From positions 46,824 through 110,823 of the forward strand of contig NZ_AQRA01000013.1 of the NCBI RefSeq assembly GCF_000626715.1: DNA of 64,000 nt, read 5' to 3'. Origin of the DNA: Aquimarina atlantica. GTDB taxonomy: Bacteria; Bacteroidota; Bacteroidia; Flavobacteriales; Flavobacteriaceae. The position numbers were made by a program, and so were the translations under genes. Below, in pieces: positions 45,122 to 54,456 of the stretch. How positions within the stretch are numbered: the first letter of the stretch is position 1; the number at the start of each line of letters is the position of its first letter. Below the pieces are notes generated by a model. It made no database searches. It was not told the origin of the DNA and saw only the letters and a list, made by a program, of their open reading frames with translations.

Positions 45122-45297
45122 TTTAATCTGTTTTATACATTAGAAAATCTGGTATGGATCGAAATTATATGAACCATTATTACTTTATTTTATTTTTTAA
45201 TTTAATTCAGGATTATCGATAATCGTGCAATACCAAAATTAAGAAAGTACAAATACTTGTTATACTTTTAAAATTCTAATGCATAAAGCGGGTTTAA
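45122..45297. mobile_element. 176-bp MITE-like element, copy B
   Basis: The left end 45122-45145 and right end 45274-45297 are imperfect inverted repeats. The right end matches the left terminal repeat of copy A (16771) at 22 of 24 bases; the left end is more worn. Internal shared stretches include TTTTTnAATTTAA and AAAATTAAGAAA. It has no coding capacity and sits between mvaD and TspO. Confidence 0.6.
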
Positions 45298-45351
45298 GCG
45301 TATTGGTAGTAAAAATAAATTGCTATTTTAGTACTGCGCTAACTTGTTTCA

Positions 45352-45825
45352 ATGAAAAAAAAGTTATTTCGTATTGGTATTGCGGTATTGGTATGTGGTT
45401 TGATCGGATTTTTGAGTAGTATTGCTACCCAAACTTCTGTTAATACGTGGTATGCTGCTTTAAATAAACCTTCTTTTACTCCACCAAATTGGATCTTCGG
45501 ACCAATGTGGGTTCTGCTGTATATTATGATGGGAATTGCAGCCGGAATTGTTTGGAGCAAAGGCTTTTATCATAAATGGGTAAAAACTGCGTTATATCAC
45601 TTTGGATTTCAATTGTTACTCAATGCTGCGTGGTCTATTTTTTTCTTTGGACTACAAAACCCATTGATTGCACTATTGGATATAATTGCCCTATTTATCC
45701 TATTGCTGTTTACCATTAAATGGTTTACTGTAGTAAATTCTACCGCTGCCTACCTACTTATCCCTTATGTTGTTTGGGTTGCTTTTGCGACTGCTTTAAA
45801 TTTTGGCATATGGCAACTAAATTAA
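45352..45825 (+). CDS. TspO/MBR family membrane protein
   Basis: A 157-residue protein with five membrane helices. Family blocks: WYAALNKPSFTPPNWIFGPMW (near 33-53), LLYIMMGIAAGIVW, QLLLNAAWSIFFFGLQNP and VVWVAFATALNFGIWQLN. TspO proteins bind porphyrins or cholesterol-like ligands and act in stress responses. The TetR gene begins 26 bases downstream and probably shares its transcript. Confidence 0.92.
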   Translation: MKKKLFRIGIAVLVCGLIGFLSSIATQTSVNTWYAALNKPSFTPPNWIFGPMWVLLYIMMGIAAGIVWSKGFYHKWVKTALYHFGFQLLLNAAWSIFFFGLQNPLIALLDIIALFILLLFTIKWFTVVNSTAAYLLIPYVVWVAFATALNFGIWQLN

Positions 45826-45851
45826 ACCAGGAATAAGGAATATGATTTTTT

Positions 45852-46421
45852 ATGAGTAAAAAAGCAATAGTCTTACAGACTACTCTAGAATTAATAACTA
45901 AACAAGGCATCCATGCCACATCTCTTTCTCAAATTATCAAAGAATCAGGCGTAGCAAACGGAACTGTATATCACCATTTTAAAAACAAAGAAGAGATCAT
46001 TACAGAACTCTATTTAATGCTTACCCAGGATTTTGGCACTGTTGTTATGCGTAATACCCCAGAAGACGACATAAAGAAGCAATTTACCGTAATGTGGCTT
46101 AATCTGTTCTATTATTTTGTTAATAATCCTCTTGCTTTTATATTTTCTGAACAGATTGCGCGTTCCCCAGAAATCCCTCAATCCTTAAAGGATAGAGCAA
46201 GGCAATACTATGGCGAAATCGAAAGCTATTTTAAAAAGGGCGTAAAACAAAAGGTCTTTAAATCCTATAACACCCTAATTATGGAAGAACTCTTCTTTGG
46301 TAATGTAGTATCGCTGGTAAAGATTCATGAGAATGAGCAAGTAAAATTACAGGAAAAACATATCAATCAAGCTATAGAGATTTCCTGGAGAGGTTTTTTG
46401 AAGGATCAAACCATTATTTAA
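45852..46421 (+). CDS. TetR/AcrR family transcriptional regulator
   Basis: A 189-residue regulator. The N-terminal helix-turn-helix is KAIVLQTTLELITKQGIHATSLSQIIKESGVANGTVYHHFKNKEEIITELY (residues 4-54); the remainder is a helical ligand-binding domain. It follows TspO and may control it. Whether it also binds the palindromes at 19345 and 19975 cannot be told. Confidence 0.92.
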   Translation: MSKKAIVLQTTLELITKQGIHATSLSQIIKESGVANGTVYHHFKNKEEIITELYLMLTQDFGTVVMRNTPEDDIKKQFTVMWLNLFYYFVNNPLAFIFSEQIARSPEIPQSLKDRARQYYGEIESYFKKGVKQKVFKSYNTLIMEELFFGNVVSLVKIHENEQVKLQEKHINQAIEISWRGFLKDQTII

Positions 46422-46446
46422 TACAAATAGATAGAAACAATACAAA

Positions 46447-46478
46447 AAACACATCCTACTTTTCAGAAGGATGTGTTT
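46447..46478 (-). terminator. bidirectional Rho-independent terminator
   Basis: AAACACATCCT (46447-46457) pairs with AGGATGTGTTT (46468-46478). Read leftward it ends in six T, so it best serves the 46507-47295 gene; it also lies after the convergent TetR gene. A second short repeat GTATTAAAC / GTTTAATAC is at 46485-46504. Confidence 0.85.
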
Positions 46479-46506
46479 AAGTTAGTATTAAACTTGTTTA
46501 ATACAG

Positions 46507-47295
46507 TTAATTAAATACAATATTTACACAAGAGTCTTTATACAGGTTCTTTAGTGCAAATTCTACCGCTTTTCGAGAGTTACTCGTTTGCCCTATTAAT
46601 CTTCCTTTATAAGTAAGTTTTCCTGTATCTTCATTCCAATAATACTCTTTACTATCAGATTTAATAATGCGTTTTTTGTCTTTTATCATTACTTGAAAAG
46701 CATTAAGTTCCTGGCTATATTCGAGGCCAGATGGGAAATATACTTCGGCAATAAACTTAGTTGTACCTTTCTCATAAAAATAGCAAACACATTCTCCTAT
46801 ATCTTTTGCTTCAGAGACCCGAACCATATTATTTTGTACGATCTTCCATCCGCCATTAACACGTATAGCAACCACATCCATTAACATAGTACCTTTTTCG
46901 GCAAGTCTTTTATCGACAAATGATTCAAAACTAATAACTGCAGAAATAGTTCCTGCTCTTTCTTTTTGACTTTGAAAAACGACTTTATCTATGGTTAATC
47001 TAAATTGATAATTATTATCATTAACAATATCACTTAATTGAGAAGAAACATCTTTTTTGGTGTAATTTTTTCTCACTAAAGCTCCAGACAAGTTAACATA
47101 GACAGTATTCCCTCTATATTTTTCGTCAAACAAATTCAGTACATCTTCTTTTTGGGTTCCCTGGGTTAATGCATTCATTTTATTGATATAATCCACTAAT
47201 AACTCTTTTATGGGATCATTCTCATTAAATGCTTTAACCAAGTGAACACTACTAAATAAAAATATAAGGGTAAGAATAAAAGTAATTTTTTTCAT
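46507..47295 (-). CDS. hypothetical exported protein
   Basis: A 262-residue protein with a signal peptide (KITFILTLIFLFSSVHLVKA). Residues about 30-160 resemble an NTF2/DUF4440-like fold (DVLNLFDEKYRGN, VVAIRVNGGWKIVQNNM). The C-terminal half has a Cys pair (GECVCYF) and a KDSCVNIVFN end. No function can be assigned. Confidence 0.75.
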   Translation of the reverse strand: MKKITFILTLIFLFSSVHLVKAFNENDPIKELLVDYINKMNALTQGTQKEDVLNLFDEKYRGNTVYVNLSGALVRKNYTKKDVSSQLSDIVNDNNYQFRLTIDKVVFQSQKERAGTISAVISFESFVDKRLAEKGTMLMDVVAIRVNGGWKIVQNNMVRVSEAKDIGECVCYFYEKGTTKFIAEVYFPSGLEYSQELNAFQVMIKDKKRIIKSDSKEYYWNEDTGKLTYKGRLIGQTSNSRKAVEFALKNLYKDSCVNIVFN

Positions 47296-47456
47296 AGTGG
47301 TGGGGTATTAGTTAAACCTTATTAAGATACGAAAAATTACTCAGAATCGCTAATATTAGCGCACTATTATTTATCTCAAATTACTTAATTCCAATACCTT
47401 AATTACTGTTTTCTTGAAGTTTTTGACAATGGGATTATACTTTATTTTTTCAAAAA

Positions 47457-48671
47457 CTACCCAGATGTGATTGCTTTTGCTGCAATAAAAGCTCCGGTCC
47501 AGGCATTCTGAAAATTAAACCCTCCTGTAATCGCATCTATGTTTAATACTTCTCCTGCAAAATATAAATTATGATACTTCTTACTTTCAAAAGTTTTAAA
47601 ATTAACCTCTTTAAGATCAATCCCTCCTGCAGTTACGAATTCTTCTTTAAATGTACTTTTTCCTTTTATCACAAAAACCCCTTGTGTAAGCTGTTCTGAT
47701 AATGTTCTAAGTTGCATTTTACTTACATCGGCCCAGCGTGTATCATTTCTTATTTCTGAAGCCAAAATCAAACTCTGCCAAAGTCTTTTTGGTAATTCAA
47801 ATTGAGTGTATTTACTTATCTGCTGTTTTGGATATTTATTTTTTAACGCTTTAAGTTCTTCAAAAGCCTCTTGCTGTGAATAGTACTGAAGCCAATTCAC
47901 TATAATTTCAAAATGATACTGACATGCATTGAGTTCTATAGCACCCCAGGCCGAAAGTTTTAGAATTGCCGGTCCACTCATCCCCCAATGTGTAATTAAC
48001 AGTGGTCCTTCACTCGATAGCTTCGAGTTTTTGACTTGTACCGAGGCATTTGTTACCACACCAGGTAGATTTACAATTCTTGAATCTTTACTATTAAAGG
48101 TAAATAACGAAGGAACCGCATCAACAGTCTGATGTCCTAAATCCTGAACTATCTTCCAGATTTTAGGATTACTCCCAGTAGCAATCATTAACATGGTAGT
48201 CCTAAAATCTCCCTGACTGGTTTCTACAAGCCATTGTTTATCTTCTTGATAGAAATTTTTAACAGCATGGTTTTTTAAAATTTCAACCCCATATCGTTTT
48301 GCTTCCGACAGAAAACAATTGATAATCGTTTCTGAAGAATCTGAAACCGGAAATATCCTACCATCATCCTCTATCTTAAGTGCTACTCCACGACGATCAA
48401 ACCATTCCATCGTATCACCTGTCATAAATGTATGAAAAGGACCTTTGAGTTCTTTTTCTCCTCTTGGGTAATTTTTACTTAATTCATTAGGAATAAATTC
48501 TGCATGAGTAACATTGCATCGCCCACCACCAGATACTCGAACTTTGGACAGTACTTCTTTTCCTCGTTCCAGAATAGCTATTTTTAGTTTTGGGTCATTT
48601 TCTGCTACATTAATAGCTGTAAAAAAACCAGCTGCACCGCCACCAACAATTATTAAATCATAGTTCATCAT
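47457..48671 (-). CDS. NAD(P)/FAD-dependent oxidoreductase, HI0933/YhiN-like
   Basis: A 404-residue flavoprotein of the HI0933 family: YDLIIVGGGAAGFFTAINVA (residues 4-23), the family block SKVRVSGGGRCNVTHAEF, and the C-terminal FAD motif GEVLNIDAITGGFNFQNAWTGA. The reaction is not established. Its start overlaps the stop of the GDPD gene by 4 bases. Confidence 0.9.
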   Translation of the reverse strand: MMNYDLIIVGGGAAGFFTAINVAENDPKLKIAILERGKEVLSKVRVSGGGRCNVTHAEFIPNELSKNYPRGEKELKGPFHTFMTGDTMEWFDRRGVALKIEDDGRIFPVSDSSETIINCFLSEAKRYGVEILKNHAVKNFYQEDKQWLVETSQGDFRTTMLMIATGSNPKIWKIVQDLGHQTVDAVPSLFTFNSKDSRIVNLPGVVTNASVQVKNSKLSSEGPLLITHWGMSGPAILKLSAWGAIELNACQYHFEIIVNWLQYYSQQEAFEELKALKNKYPKQQISKYTQFELPKRLWQSLILASEIRNDTRWADVSKMQLRTLSEQLTQGVFVIKGKSTFKEEFVTAGGIDLKEVNFKTFESKKYHNLYFAGEVLNIDAITGGFNFQNAWTGAFIAAKAITSG

Positions 48672-49345
48672 GCAAAATTCGGAAAATCTGTGATGATACC
48701 CTCAACTTTCCATAATTTTGATTGCTCAATTTGCATTGTTGTAGTTATAGTCCATACGTATATGTGATATCCCCGATCTTTGGCAAGATTTACCTCATCC
48801 TGGGTTAATGAGAAAATTGGAGGGTGTATAGAAAATGCTTTTAACCTCTCTGCTACAGCTAAAGCTTGGGTTATATTTTCTTCAGTTAACACCCCTATTT
48901 TAAAATTAGAAGTAGCTGCTTTTAGTTCGAATAACTGAGAGTGATCAAAACTAGAAATGATAAAATGATCGTATTCCCAATCTGTATTTTCGATATATTC
49001 TTCTAGTAATCTAATCGTGGGTAGAGCCGTATTTTTTCCTTTCAACTCTATATTAAGTTCACATTGCCCATCGATCATATCCAGCACTCCACGCAATGTA
49101 GGTATCATAAATCCTTCTTTTGTTTCAAACTGTTGTAACTCCTGCAAAGTAAACTCTGATACATTTCCTGTACCATTGGTAGTTCTATCCAGAGTTTCAT
49201 CATGAATAACTACCAATTCTCCACTTTTACAGCAATGTACATCTACCTCAACTCCATCTACTTTATAAAGCAAAGCTTCAGCGATTGATTCTACTGTATT
49301 TTCGGCAACTAAACCTGCTGCACCACGATGTCCGAATACTTTCAT
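48668..49345 (-). CDS. glycerophosphodiester phosphodiesterase
   Basis: A 225-residue GDPD enzyme: FGHRGAAGLVAENTVESIA (catalytic His and Glu near 5-17), VDGVEVDVHCCKSGELVVIHDETLDRTT (metal and second His) and ELNIELKG. It cleaves glycerophosphodiesters to glycerol 3-phosphate and an alcohol. No signal peptide, so cytoplasmic. It is translationally coupled to the HI0933-like gene. Confidence 0.92.
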   Translation of the reverse strand: MKVFGHRGAAGLVAENTVESIAEALLYKVDGVEVDVHCCKSGELVVIHDETLDRTTNGTGNVSEFTLQELQQFETKEGFMIPTLRGVLDMIDGQCELNIELKGKNTALPTIRLLEEYIENTDWEYDHFIISSFDHSQLFELKAATSNFKIGVLTEENITQALAVAERLKAFSIHPPIFSLTQDEVNLAKDRGYHIYVWTITTTMQIEQSKLWKVEGIITDFPNFA

Positions 49346-49571
49346 GAGTTATCTAATTAATTTTCAGTCTTTCTACAGGTTCAATACAGCTTCTGTCTAG
49401 ACCATTATAATTGTTATCTATGCTCCCTTAAGCACATCAAAGAGTGTATTTATTATTTTACAACCTTAATTATATGTTATTATATTAATACCAAAGAAAC
49501 TAAAATTGTTATTTTTACGACAACTTAACATCACCCAAAGGTAACAATCTGTTATTATAGTACATGAACCT

Positions 49572-50156
49572 ATGAATACTACCGAGGATCACAAAATTTT
49601 GGAAGGTATCGTTACCGGAAATGAGGTTGTCATTACTACATTTTATAGAAAAAACCTGCCTTATATAAGGCAATACGTTCTACAAAATTCTGGTAATGAA
49701 GAGGATGCCGAAGATGTGTTTCAGGATGCGTTGATTTTGGTATATCAGAAATTAAAAACAGATTCTCTGGAGTTACATTCTTCATTACGAACCTATTTTT
49801 ATGGGATTTGTAAAAATATGTGGAGAAACCGATTACGAAAAAACAAAAAAATGATCATCACAGAAAAATTACCTGAAGATGCAGAAATAATTACTCCTAC
49901 AGTGATTCAAGACATAGAATATAAAGAACGAGAGCATGTGTATCGCAGGCACTTCTTAAAACTAAGTGATACGTGTCGTGAAGTACTGAGCTTACTTTTT
50001 CAAGGAAATAGCATGAAAGATATTGCACATATCACAGGATATTCTGAAGGATATACCCGAAAGAAAAAATTTGAATGTAAACGATATCTAATAGAAATGA
50101 TCGAAAAAGATCATGCCTATCAAGAATTACAACTAAACCCTGAAAAAGAATTATAG
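49572..50156 (+). CDS. RNA polymerase sigma factor, ECF type
   Basis: A 194-residue sigma factor. Region 2 reads FYRKNLPYIRQYVLQNSGNEEDAEDVFQDALILVYQKL with LRTYFYGICKNMWRNRLRKNKK; region 4 is CREVLSLLFQGNSMKDIAHITGYSEGYTRKKKFECKRYL. It is followed after one base by a membrane protein likely to act as its partner. Target genes are unknown. Confidence 0.9.
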   Translation: MNTTEDHKILEGIVTGNEVVITTFYRKNLPYIRQYVLQNSGNEEDAEDVFQDALILVYQKLKTDSLELHSSLRTYFYGICKNMWRNRLRKNKKMIITEKLPEDAEIITPTVIQDIEYKEREHVYRRHFLKLSDTCREVLSLLFQGNSMKDIAHITGYSEGYTRKKKFECKRYLIEMIEKDHAYQELQLNPEKEL

Positions 50157-50157
50157 T

Positions 50158-50904
50158 ATGGAAAGAACTCCAGAAATATTCGATAAAATAGAAGGGTATC
50201 TTTCACATACGTTACCTGAAGAAGAAATAATTGCTTTTGAAAAAGAATTAGCTGCTAATCCAGAACTGCATGAAGAAGTTGAAAAGCACAGAGCTCTGCA
50301 TAAAACCTTAAGCGATCAGGATACTTTAGATTTCAAAGAAAAATTAATGCAGATTAGCACTACCATCAAAGAAGAACAAGACACCACCTCTACTTCGATA
50401 TCTGCTCCTTATTGGAAAATTGCAGCATCTATTGCTATACTATTGGGTGTAGGAATGTTATTATGGTATACCTATATCAACTCGTTTAACAATACTCAAG
50501 ATTTGTATGGCGCCTATTATGAGCCCTTTCCTGTAGAAGATGCAATGAGAGGTAATACTAATAATGAAGAAATGCAGAACATTGTAAAAAACTATGCCAA
50601 AGGTGCTTATGATTCTGTCGCTGTTATGTTAGAAAAACAACCAAATTTAGATAACCAACTACGGTTATACCTGGGCAATAGTTATTTAAATATTAATCAG
50701 GAAGAAAAAGCTGTTTCTTCGTTTAAAGACATTAATAGTAACGGTAAGTATTATGAAGTTGCCAAGTGGTATTTATCGCTCACCTATTTAAAATTAAATA
50801 CTCCTAAAAAAAGTATTCCACTTCTTAAGGAAATTATTACTTATAATGGGGCTTATAAGGATAAAGCTACAAAACTACTTAAAGCCTTAGAAAAAAACAG
50901 GTAA
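50158..50904 (+). CDS. membrane protein with anti-sigma-like N terminus and TPR-like repeats
   Basis: A 248-residue protein. The N-terminal part (IEGYLSHTLPEEEIIAFEKELAANPELHEEVEKH) is typical of Bacteroidota zinc-less anti-sigma partners. One membrane helix follows (WKIAASIAILLGVGMLLWYTY, near 82-102) and then two or three TPR-like repeats outside (YLGNSYLNINQEEKAVSSFKD, YLSLTYLKLNTPKKSIPLLKE). It probably binds the adjacent ECF factor. Confidence 0.83.
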   Translation: MERTPEIFDKIEGYLSHTLPEEEIIAFEKELAANPELHEEVEKHRALHKTLSDQDTLDFKEKLMQISTTIKEEQDTTSTSISAPYWKIAASIAILLGVGMLLWYTYINSFNNTQDLYGAYYEPFPVEDAMRGNTNNEEMQNIVKNYAKGAYDSVAVMLEKQPNLDNQLRLYLGNSYLNINQEEKAVSSFKDINSNGKYYEVAKWYLSLTYLKLNTPKKSIPLLKEIITYNGAYKDKATKLLKALEKNR

Positions 50905-51225
50905 TATTTTATAACATATCAATTTATATTGAACCGTACAGACGACCAGAAAGAGCTCTAAAACAAAACCAACACAACTCTATAAAAACACTAGTCTCTT
51001 TTCTCTCACACTATATACTACAGTCAAAGCACTTGTTTTTCGGCACATCGTATTCACAACTATAGCACTCAGAACAAAACATTTATAACCAATCAAACTA
51101 AAAAAAGTATCCGTTAAAAAAATAGGATATGCGAGGTAACAAAATTATATGTCGTGACATAAATATATGAACCCCATATATATTGATTAATCTAATAATT
51201 CAATCTTCACTCTAAAGAAATAATT
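50905..51225. other. 321-base intergenic region with two small inverted repeats
   Basis: No gene. Near the right end TATGTC-GT-GACATA (51148-51161) and ATATATG / CATATAT (51163-51169 and 51175-51181) form adjacent inverted repeats 45-80 bases upstream of the small HTH gene and may be its operator. The remainder shows nothing distinct. Confidence 0.5.
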
Positions 51226-51498
51226 ATGAATGTTATCATCAAACACGTTGAGCTTATGAATCGAATCGACCAACTAATTCGTTTAAAAGCTACAGGAAAC
51301 CCTGTAGAGCTAGCAGAACGATTGGGAATTTCAAAAACAAAACTCTATCGTATCATCAACATCATGAAGGAACTAAATGCTCCTTTAGAGTATGACATCG
51401 ATCTACAAAGTTATGTCTATGTAAAATCTGTAGGTTTTAAATTTGGATTCTTTATAAAAGAAAGAAGCACAAAGGAATTACACTCTTCTGTAGGATGA
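51226..51498 (+). CDS. small helix-turn-helix protein
   Basis: A 90-residue protein with one helix-turn-helix of the HTH_11 kind: RIDQLIRLKATGNPVELAERLGISKTKLYRIINIMKELNAPLEYD (residues 13-57). Such stand-alone proteins are frequent in Bacteroidota. There is no ligand domain. Targets are unknown. Confidence 0.8.
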   Translation: MNVIIKHVELMNRIDQLIRLKATGNPVELAERLGISKTKLYRIINIMKELNAPLEYDIDLQSYVYVKSVGFKFGFFIKERSTKELHSSVG

Positions 51499-51550
51499 TA
51501 AAATCATGATCTACTAAATTAGGTCATTCTTTACAAAAAATGGACATGTT

Positions 51551-51633
51551 ATAATTAGATGTCACACTGAACCAGTCGAAGTCATTTGAAAGAGGGTAGC
51601 CAAATGATCTTTGGCTGGTTCAGATTAACTCAG
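51551..51633. repeat. intergenic repeat with inverted TGAACCAG / CTGGTTCA arms
   Basis: The stretch GTCACACTGAACCAGTCGAA followed by a GCCAAATGATC-containing middle and CTGGTTCAGATTAACTCAG has complementary ends (TGAACCAG with CTGGTTCA). ACTGAnCC-GTCGAAGT sequences are a recurrent intergenic repeat in flavobacteria. It lies between the HTH gene and the convergent acyl-CoA dehydrogenase gene. Confidence 0.6.
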
Positions 51634-51663
51634 TTATATCGATATAAGAAATTCCAGCGCTTC

Positions 51664-52842
51664 TTATTTAAAAGCAGGCATCCCGGTGATATCCATCCCT
51701 GTAATCAGTAAATGTATATCGTGTGTTCCTTCATAGGTAATTACACTTTCGAGATTCATCATATGACGCATGATACTATACTCCCCAGTGATTCCCATTC
51801 CGCCAAGAATTTGCCTGGCTTCTCTTGCAATATTAATCGCCATTTCTACATTATTACGTTTTGCCATAGAGATTTGCGCACTAGTGGCTTTACCTTCATT
51901 ACGCAACACTCCTAATCGCCATGCTAATAATTGTGCTTTGGTGATTTCGGTAATCATTTCTGCCAGTTTCTTTTGTTGTAATTGTGTTGCTCCAATAGGT
52001 TTATCAAATTGTACACGTTCTTTGGCATATCTTAAAGCGGTATCATAACAATCCATAGCAGCACCAATTGCCCCCCAGGCGATACCATATCGTGCAGAAT
52101 CCAAACATCCCAGTGGTGCTCCAAGCCCACTTTTACCTGGTAATATATTTTCTTTTGGCACTTTTACATTATCAAAGATTAGTTCTCCTGTTGCAGAAGC
52201 ACGAAGTGACCATTTATTATGTGTTTCTGGAGTCGTAAATCCTTCCATACCACGTTCTACTACAAGTCCATGAATTCTACCTTCTTCATTTTTAGCCCAA
52301 ACCACTGCAATATCAGCAAAAGGCGCATTAGAAATCCAAAGTTTAGCGCCATTAAGTAAATAATGGTCTCCATTATCTTTAAAATTGGTAGTCATCCCGC
52401 CAGGGTTTGATCCATGATCAGGTTCTGTAAGACCAAAACATCCTATAAATTCTCCAGATGCTAACTTAGGCAAGTATTTTTTGCGTTGTTCTTCAGAGCC
52501 ATATTTCCAAATTGGATACATCACCAATGAAGATTGCACAGAGGATGTAGATCGCACTCCAGAATCTCCTCGCTCTATCTCCTGCATAATTAAACCATAA
52601 CTAATTTGGTCTAGTCCAGCACCACCATACTCTTCGGGTATATAAGGTCCAAAAGCCCCTATCTCTGCAAGTCCTTTAATAATCTGTGTAGGGAACTCTG
52701 CTCGCTGTGCAAAATCTTCTATAATAGGAGATACTTCGCGTTTTACCCAACTACGAGCAGCATCGCGAACCATTTTATGTTCATCACTCAATAATTCGTC
52801 AATCTGGTAATAATCTGGTGCCTGGAATAAATCTGGTTTCAT
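51664..52842 (-). CDS. acyl-CoA dehydrogenase, glutaryl-CoA dehydrogenase-like
   Basis: A 392-residue flavoenzyme: FIGCFGLTEPDHGSNPGGM (near 134-152), LNGAKLWISNAPFADIAVVW, GAPLGCLDSARYGIAWGAIGA, and the catalytic Glu in VITYEGTHDIHLLITG (near 370). The Arg in the ARYGIAWG block and overall sequence fit glutaryl-CoA dehydrogenase, which oxidises and decarboxylates glutaryl-CoA in lysine and tryptophan breakdown. Other genes of that pathway are not adjacent. Confidence 0.9.
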   Translation of the reverse strand: MKPDLFQAPDYYQIDELLSDEHKMVRDAARSWVKREVSPIIEDFAQRAEFPTQIIKGLAEIGAFGPYIPEEYGGAGLDQISYGLIMQEIERGDSGVRSTSSVQSSLVMYPIWKYGSEEQRKKYLPKLASGEFIGCFGLTEPDHGSNPGGMTTNFKDNGDHYLLNGAKLWISNAPFADIAVVWAKNEEGRIHGLVVERGMEGFTTPETHNKWSLRASATGELIFDNVKVPKENILPGKSGLGAPLGCLDSARYGIAWGAIGAAMDCYDTALRYAKERVQFDKPIGATQLQQKKLAEMITEITKAQLLAWRLGVLRNEGKATSAQISMAKRNNVEMAINIAREARQILGGMGITGEYSIMRHMMNLESVITYEGTHDIHLLITGMDITGMPAFK

Positions 52843-53282
52843 TTTTTAAAATATTTTCTAAATTACTGCATATAAGTGCAAAACAAATGTAGGTAATGCT
52901 AAAAAAGCAAGCAATTTTTTTGACATTTTTAAAGAGATTGACCATTCTACTATTACATTTAATATTTTTTGATCAAAAAGACATCCAAATACGTTACTTT
53001 ATTGTATTCATTTTGATGACAAAGCCAATTTAGTTTTTTACAGAAGTTAAAATTAACCGTATCTGTTTATTAAAAAACTTGTGTATAATTTCCGCAGTTC
53101 CCCCTCTTTTTTCTACACAAACAAAGCCCATAAAAGAGAAAATATTAACTTAAAAAACTTGTAATTAATTGTTTTTCAACATCTTAAGCTCAATACAACA
53201 TCCCTTGTTTCTTCTGGCATAATTATTCTATATATACATTCATATAGAATTAAAATTTATTAAAACTAAAATTATAACAACA
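52843..53282. other. 440-base intergenic region
   Basis: A divergent AT-rich region between the acyl-CoA dehydrogenase gene and a small secreted protein gene. No gene, hairpin or clear full promoter was recognised; both flanking genes must be transcribed from it. Confidence 0.5.
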
Positions 53283-53600
53283 ATGAAAAATTTATTTTTA
53301 TTACCAGTATTAGCTTTTGGATTATTAATAGGAACTCAAAACATGAATGCTCAGGAAGTAGCTTCTAATGATGACACAGAAGTAATTACTCCTGTTCAGG
53401 AAAAATATATAGATCTAGCTATAGAAAACTTACCTCAACCTGTTCTTGATGCAGTTGCAAAAGATTATGCTGGCGCAACTATCAAAAGCGCTGGAGCTAA
53501 AGAAGATGCTTCAGAATTTAGATTAATATTGAAACAAGGTGACAAGGAAATGGAAGTTTTTTGTGATGCAGATGGAAAATGGATCTCTAAAAAGGGATAA
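53283..53600 (+). CDS. small exported PepSY-like protein
   Basis: A 105-residue protein with a signal peptide (LFLLPVLAFGLLIGTQNMNAQ). The mature part NLPQPVLDAVAKDYAGATIKSAGAKEDASEFRLILKQGDKEMEVFCDADGKW resembles PepSY-like domains (one repeat). Function unknown; such proteins are often envelope-associated. A terminator follows. Confidence 0.8.
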   Translation: MKNLFLLPVLAFGLLIGTQNMNAQEVASNDDTEVITPVQEKYIDLAIENLPQPVLDAVAKDYAGATIKSAGAKEDASEFRLILKQGDKEMEVFCDADGKWISKKG

Positions 53601-53673
53601 ACCTTTAATGATATATAAGAAAAGGTTTAATTTATTGGTGATATAAATTAAACTGTAGAGTGATTGAATTTAG

Positions 53674-53705
53674 AAAAAGGAAGGTGTAAATCTTCCTTTT
53701 TTTTT
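53674..53705 (+). terminator. Rho-independent terminator after the PepSY-like gene
   Basis: AAAAAGGAAG pairs with CTTCCTTTTT over an 8-base loop, followed by further T. It lies 74 bases after the stop and close to the convergent trmN6 stop. Confidence 0.88.
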
Positions 53706-53710
53706 ATGAA

Positions 53711-54424
53711 CTACATTTTTAGATAAAACGCCTTGGTAAGATTTATATATGCATCTGTATAGTGATGCCGTTTTGTTTCTATAACCAATTCATTAGCTTC
53801 AAAATTTATTTGATCCCGACCAAATAATAACAAACTTCTTTTTATTTCTGAAGTTGGTGTTCCTTTTACCCTAGTAATCTTTTGCGGAAACAAACTTACC
53901 TGTGCAGCAATATCAATAACTCGTGTTTCTTCTTTGTAGGGTATAATCATTGCAAATAACCCCTTATTCGATAACAGTTTTGATCCTCCGATTACAAGAT
54001 GTTCAAAAGGAAGAGCATCTTCAAATCTAGCCATATCTCGTTTAGAATCCGACGTTTTATAATCCTCTGCATAAAATGGAGGGTTACTGATTAGCAAATC
54101 ATATTGATCATCGATTTCTATTACAAACTCCTGAAAAGAAGCATGATAACAAAACAGTCGGTCTCCCCAGGGCGATGCCTCAAAATTTTCTACAGCCTGC
54201 TCATAAGCATCAGCATCGATTTCTATAGCATCGATCACTTCTGCATGAGAACGTTGTGCTGCCATTAAAGCTATTATTCCTGTTCCTGTTCCTATATCAA
54301 GAATAGAAGTTACGGCATCATTAATAGGAACCCAGGCTCCAAGCAGAACTCCATCTGTACCTATTTTCATGGCACATCGATCTTGATGAACCATAAAGTC
54401 TTTAAATACAAAAGGCTTAGTCAT
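53711..54424 (-). CDS. trmN6: tRNA1(Val) (adenine(37)-N6)-methyltransferase
   Basis: A 237-residue methyltransferase of the YfiC/TrmN6 type: FKDFMVHQDRCAMKIGTDGVLLGAW (residues 7-31), SILDIGTGTGIIALMAAQRS (SAM site) and LLISNPPFYAEDYK with the N6-adenine NPPF motif (near 111-118). It lies 32 bases after rimM on the same strand and is likely part of the rpsP-rimM transcript. Confidence 0.9.
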   Translation of the reverse strand: MTKPFVFKDFMVHQDRCAMKIGTDGVLLGAWVPINDAVTSILDIGTGTGIIALMAAQRSHAEVIDAIEIDADAYEQAVENFEASPWGDRLFCYHASFQEFVIEIDDQYDLLISNPPFYAEDYKTSDSKRDMARFEDALPFEHLVIGGSKLLSNKGLFAMIIPYKEETRVIDIAAQVSLFPQKITRVKGTPTSEIKRSLLLFGRDQINFEANELVIETKRHHYTDAYINLTKAFYLKM

Positions 54425-54456
54425 ACTATTAATATTTATCGGGATGTAAAATAAGA

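Noticed and set aside
45852..46421. This TetR gene as the regulator of the 19345/19975 operators
   Set aside because: It is 26 kb away and follows TspO; no matching palindrome was found at its own promoter, so the link has no sequence support.
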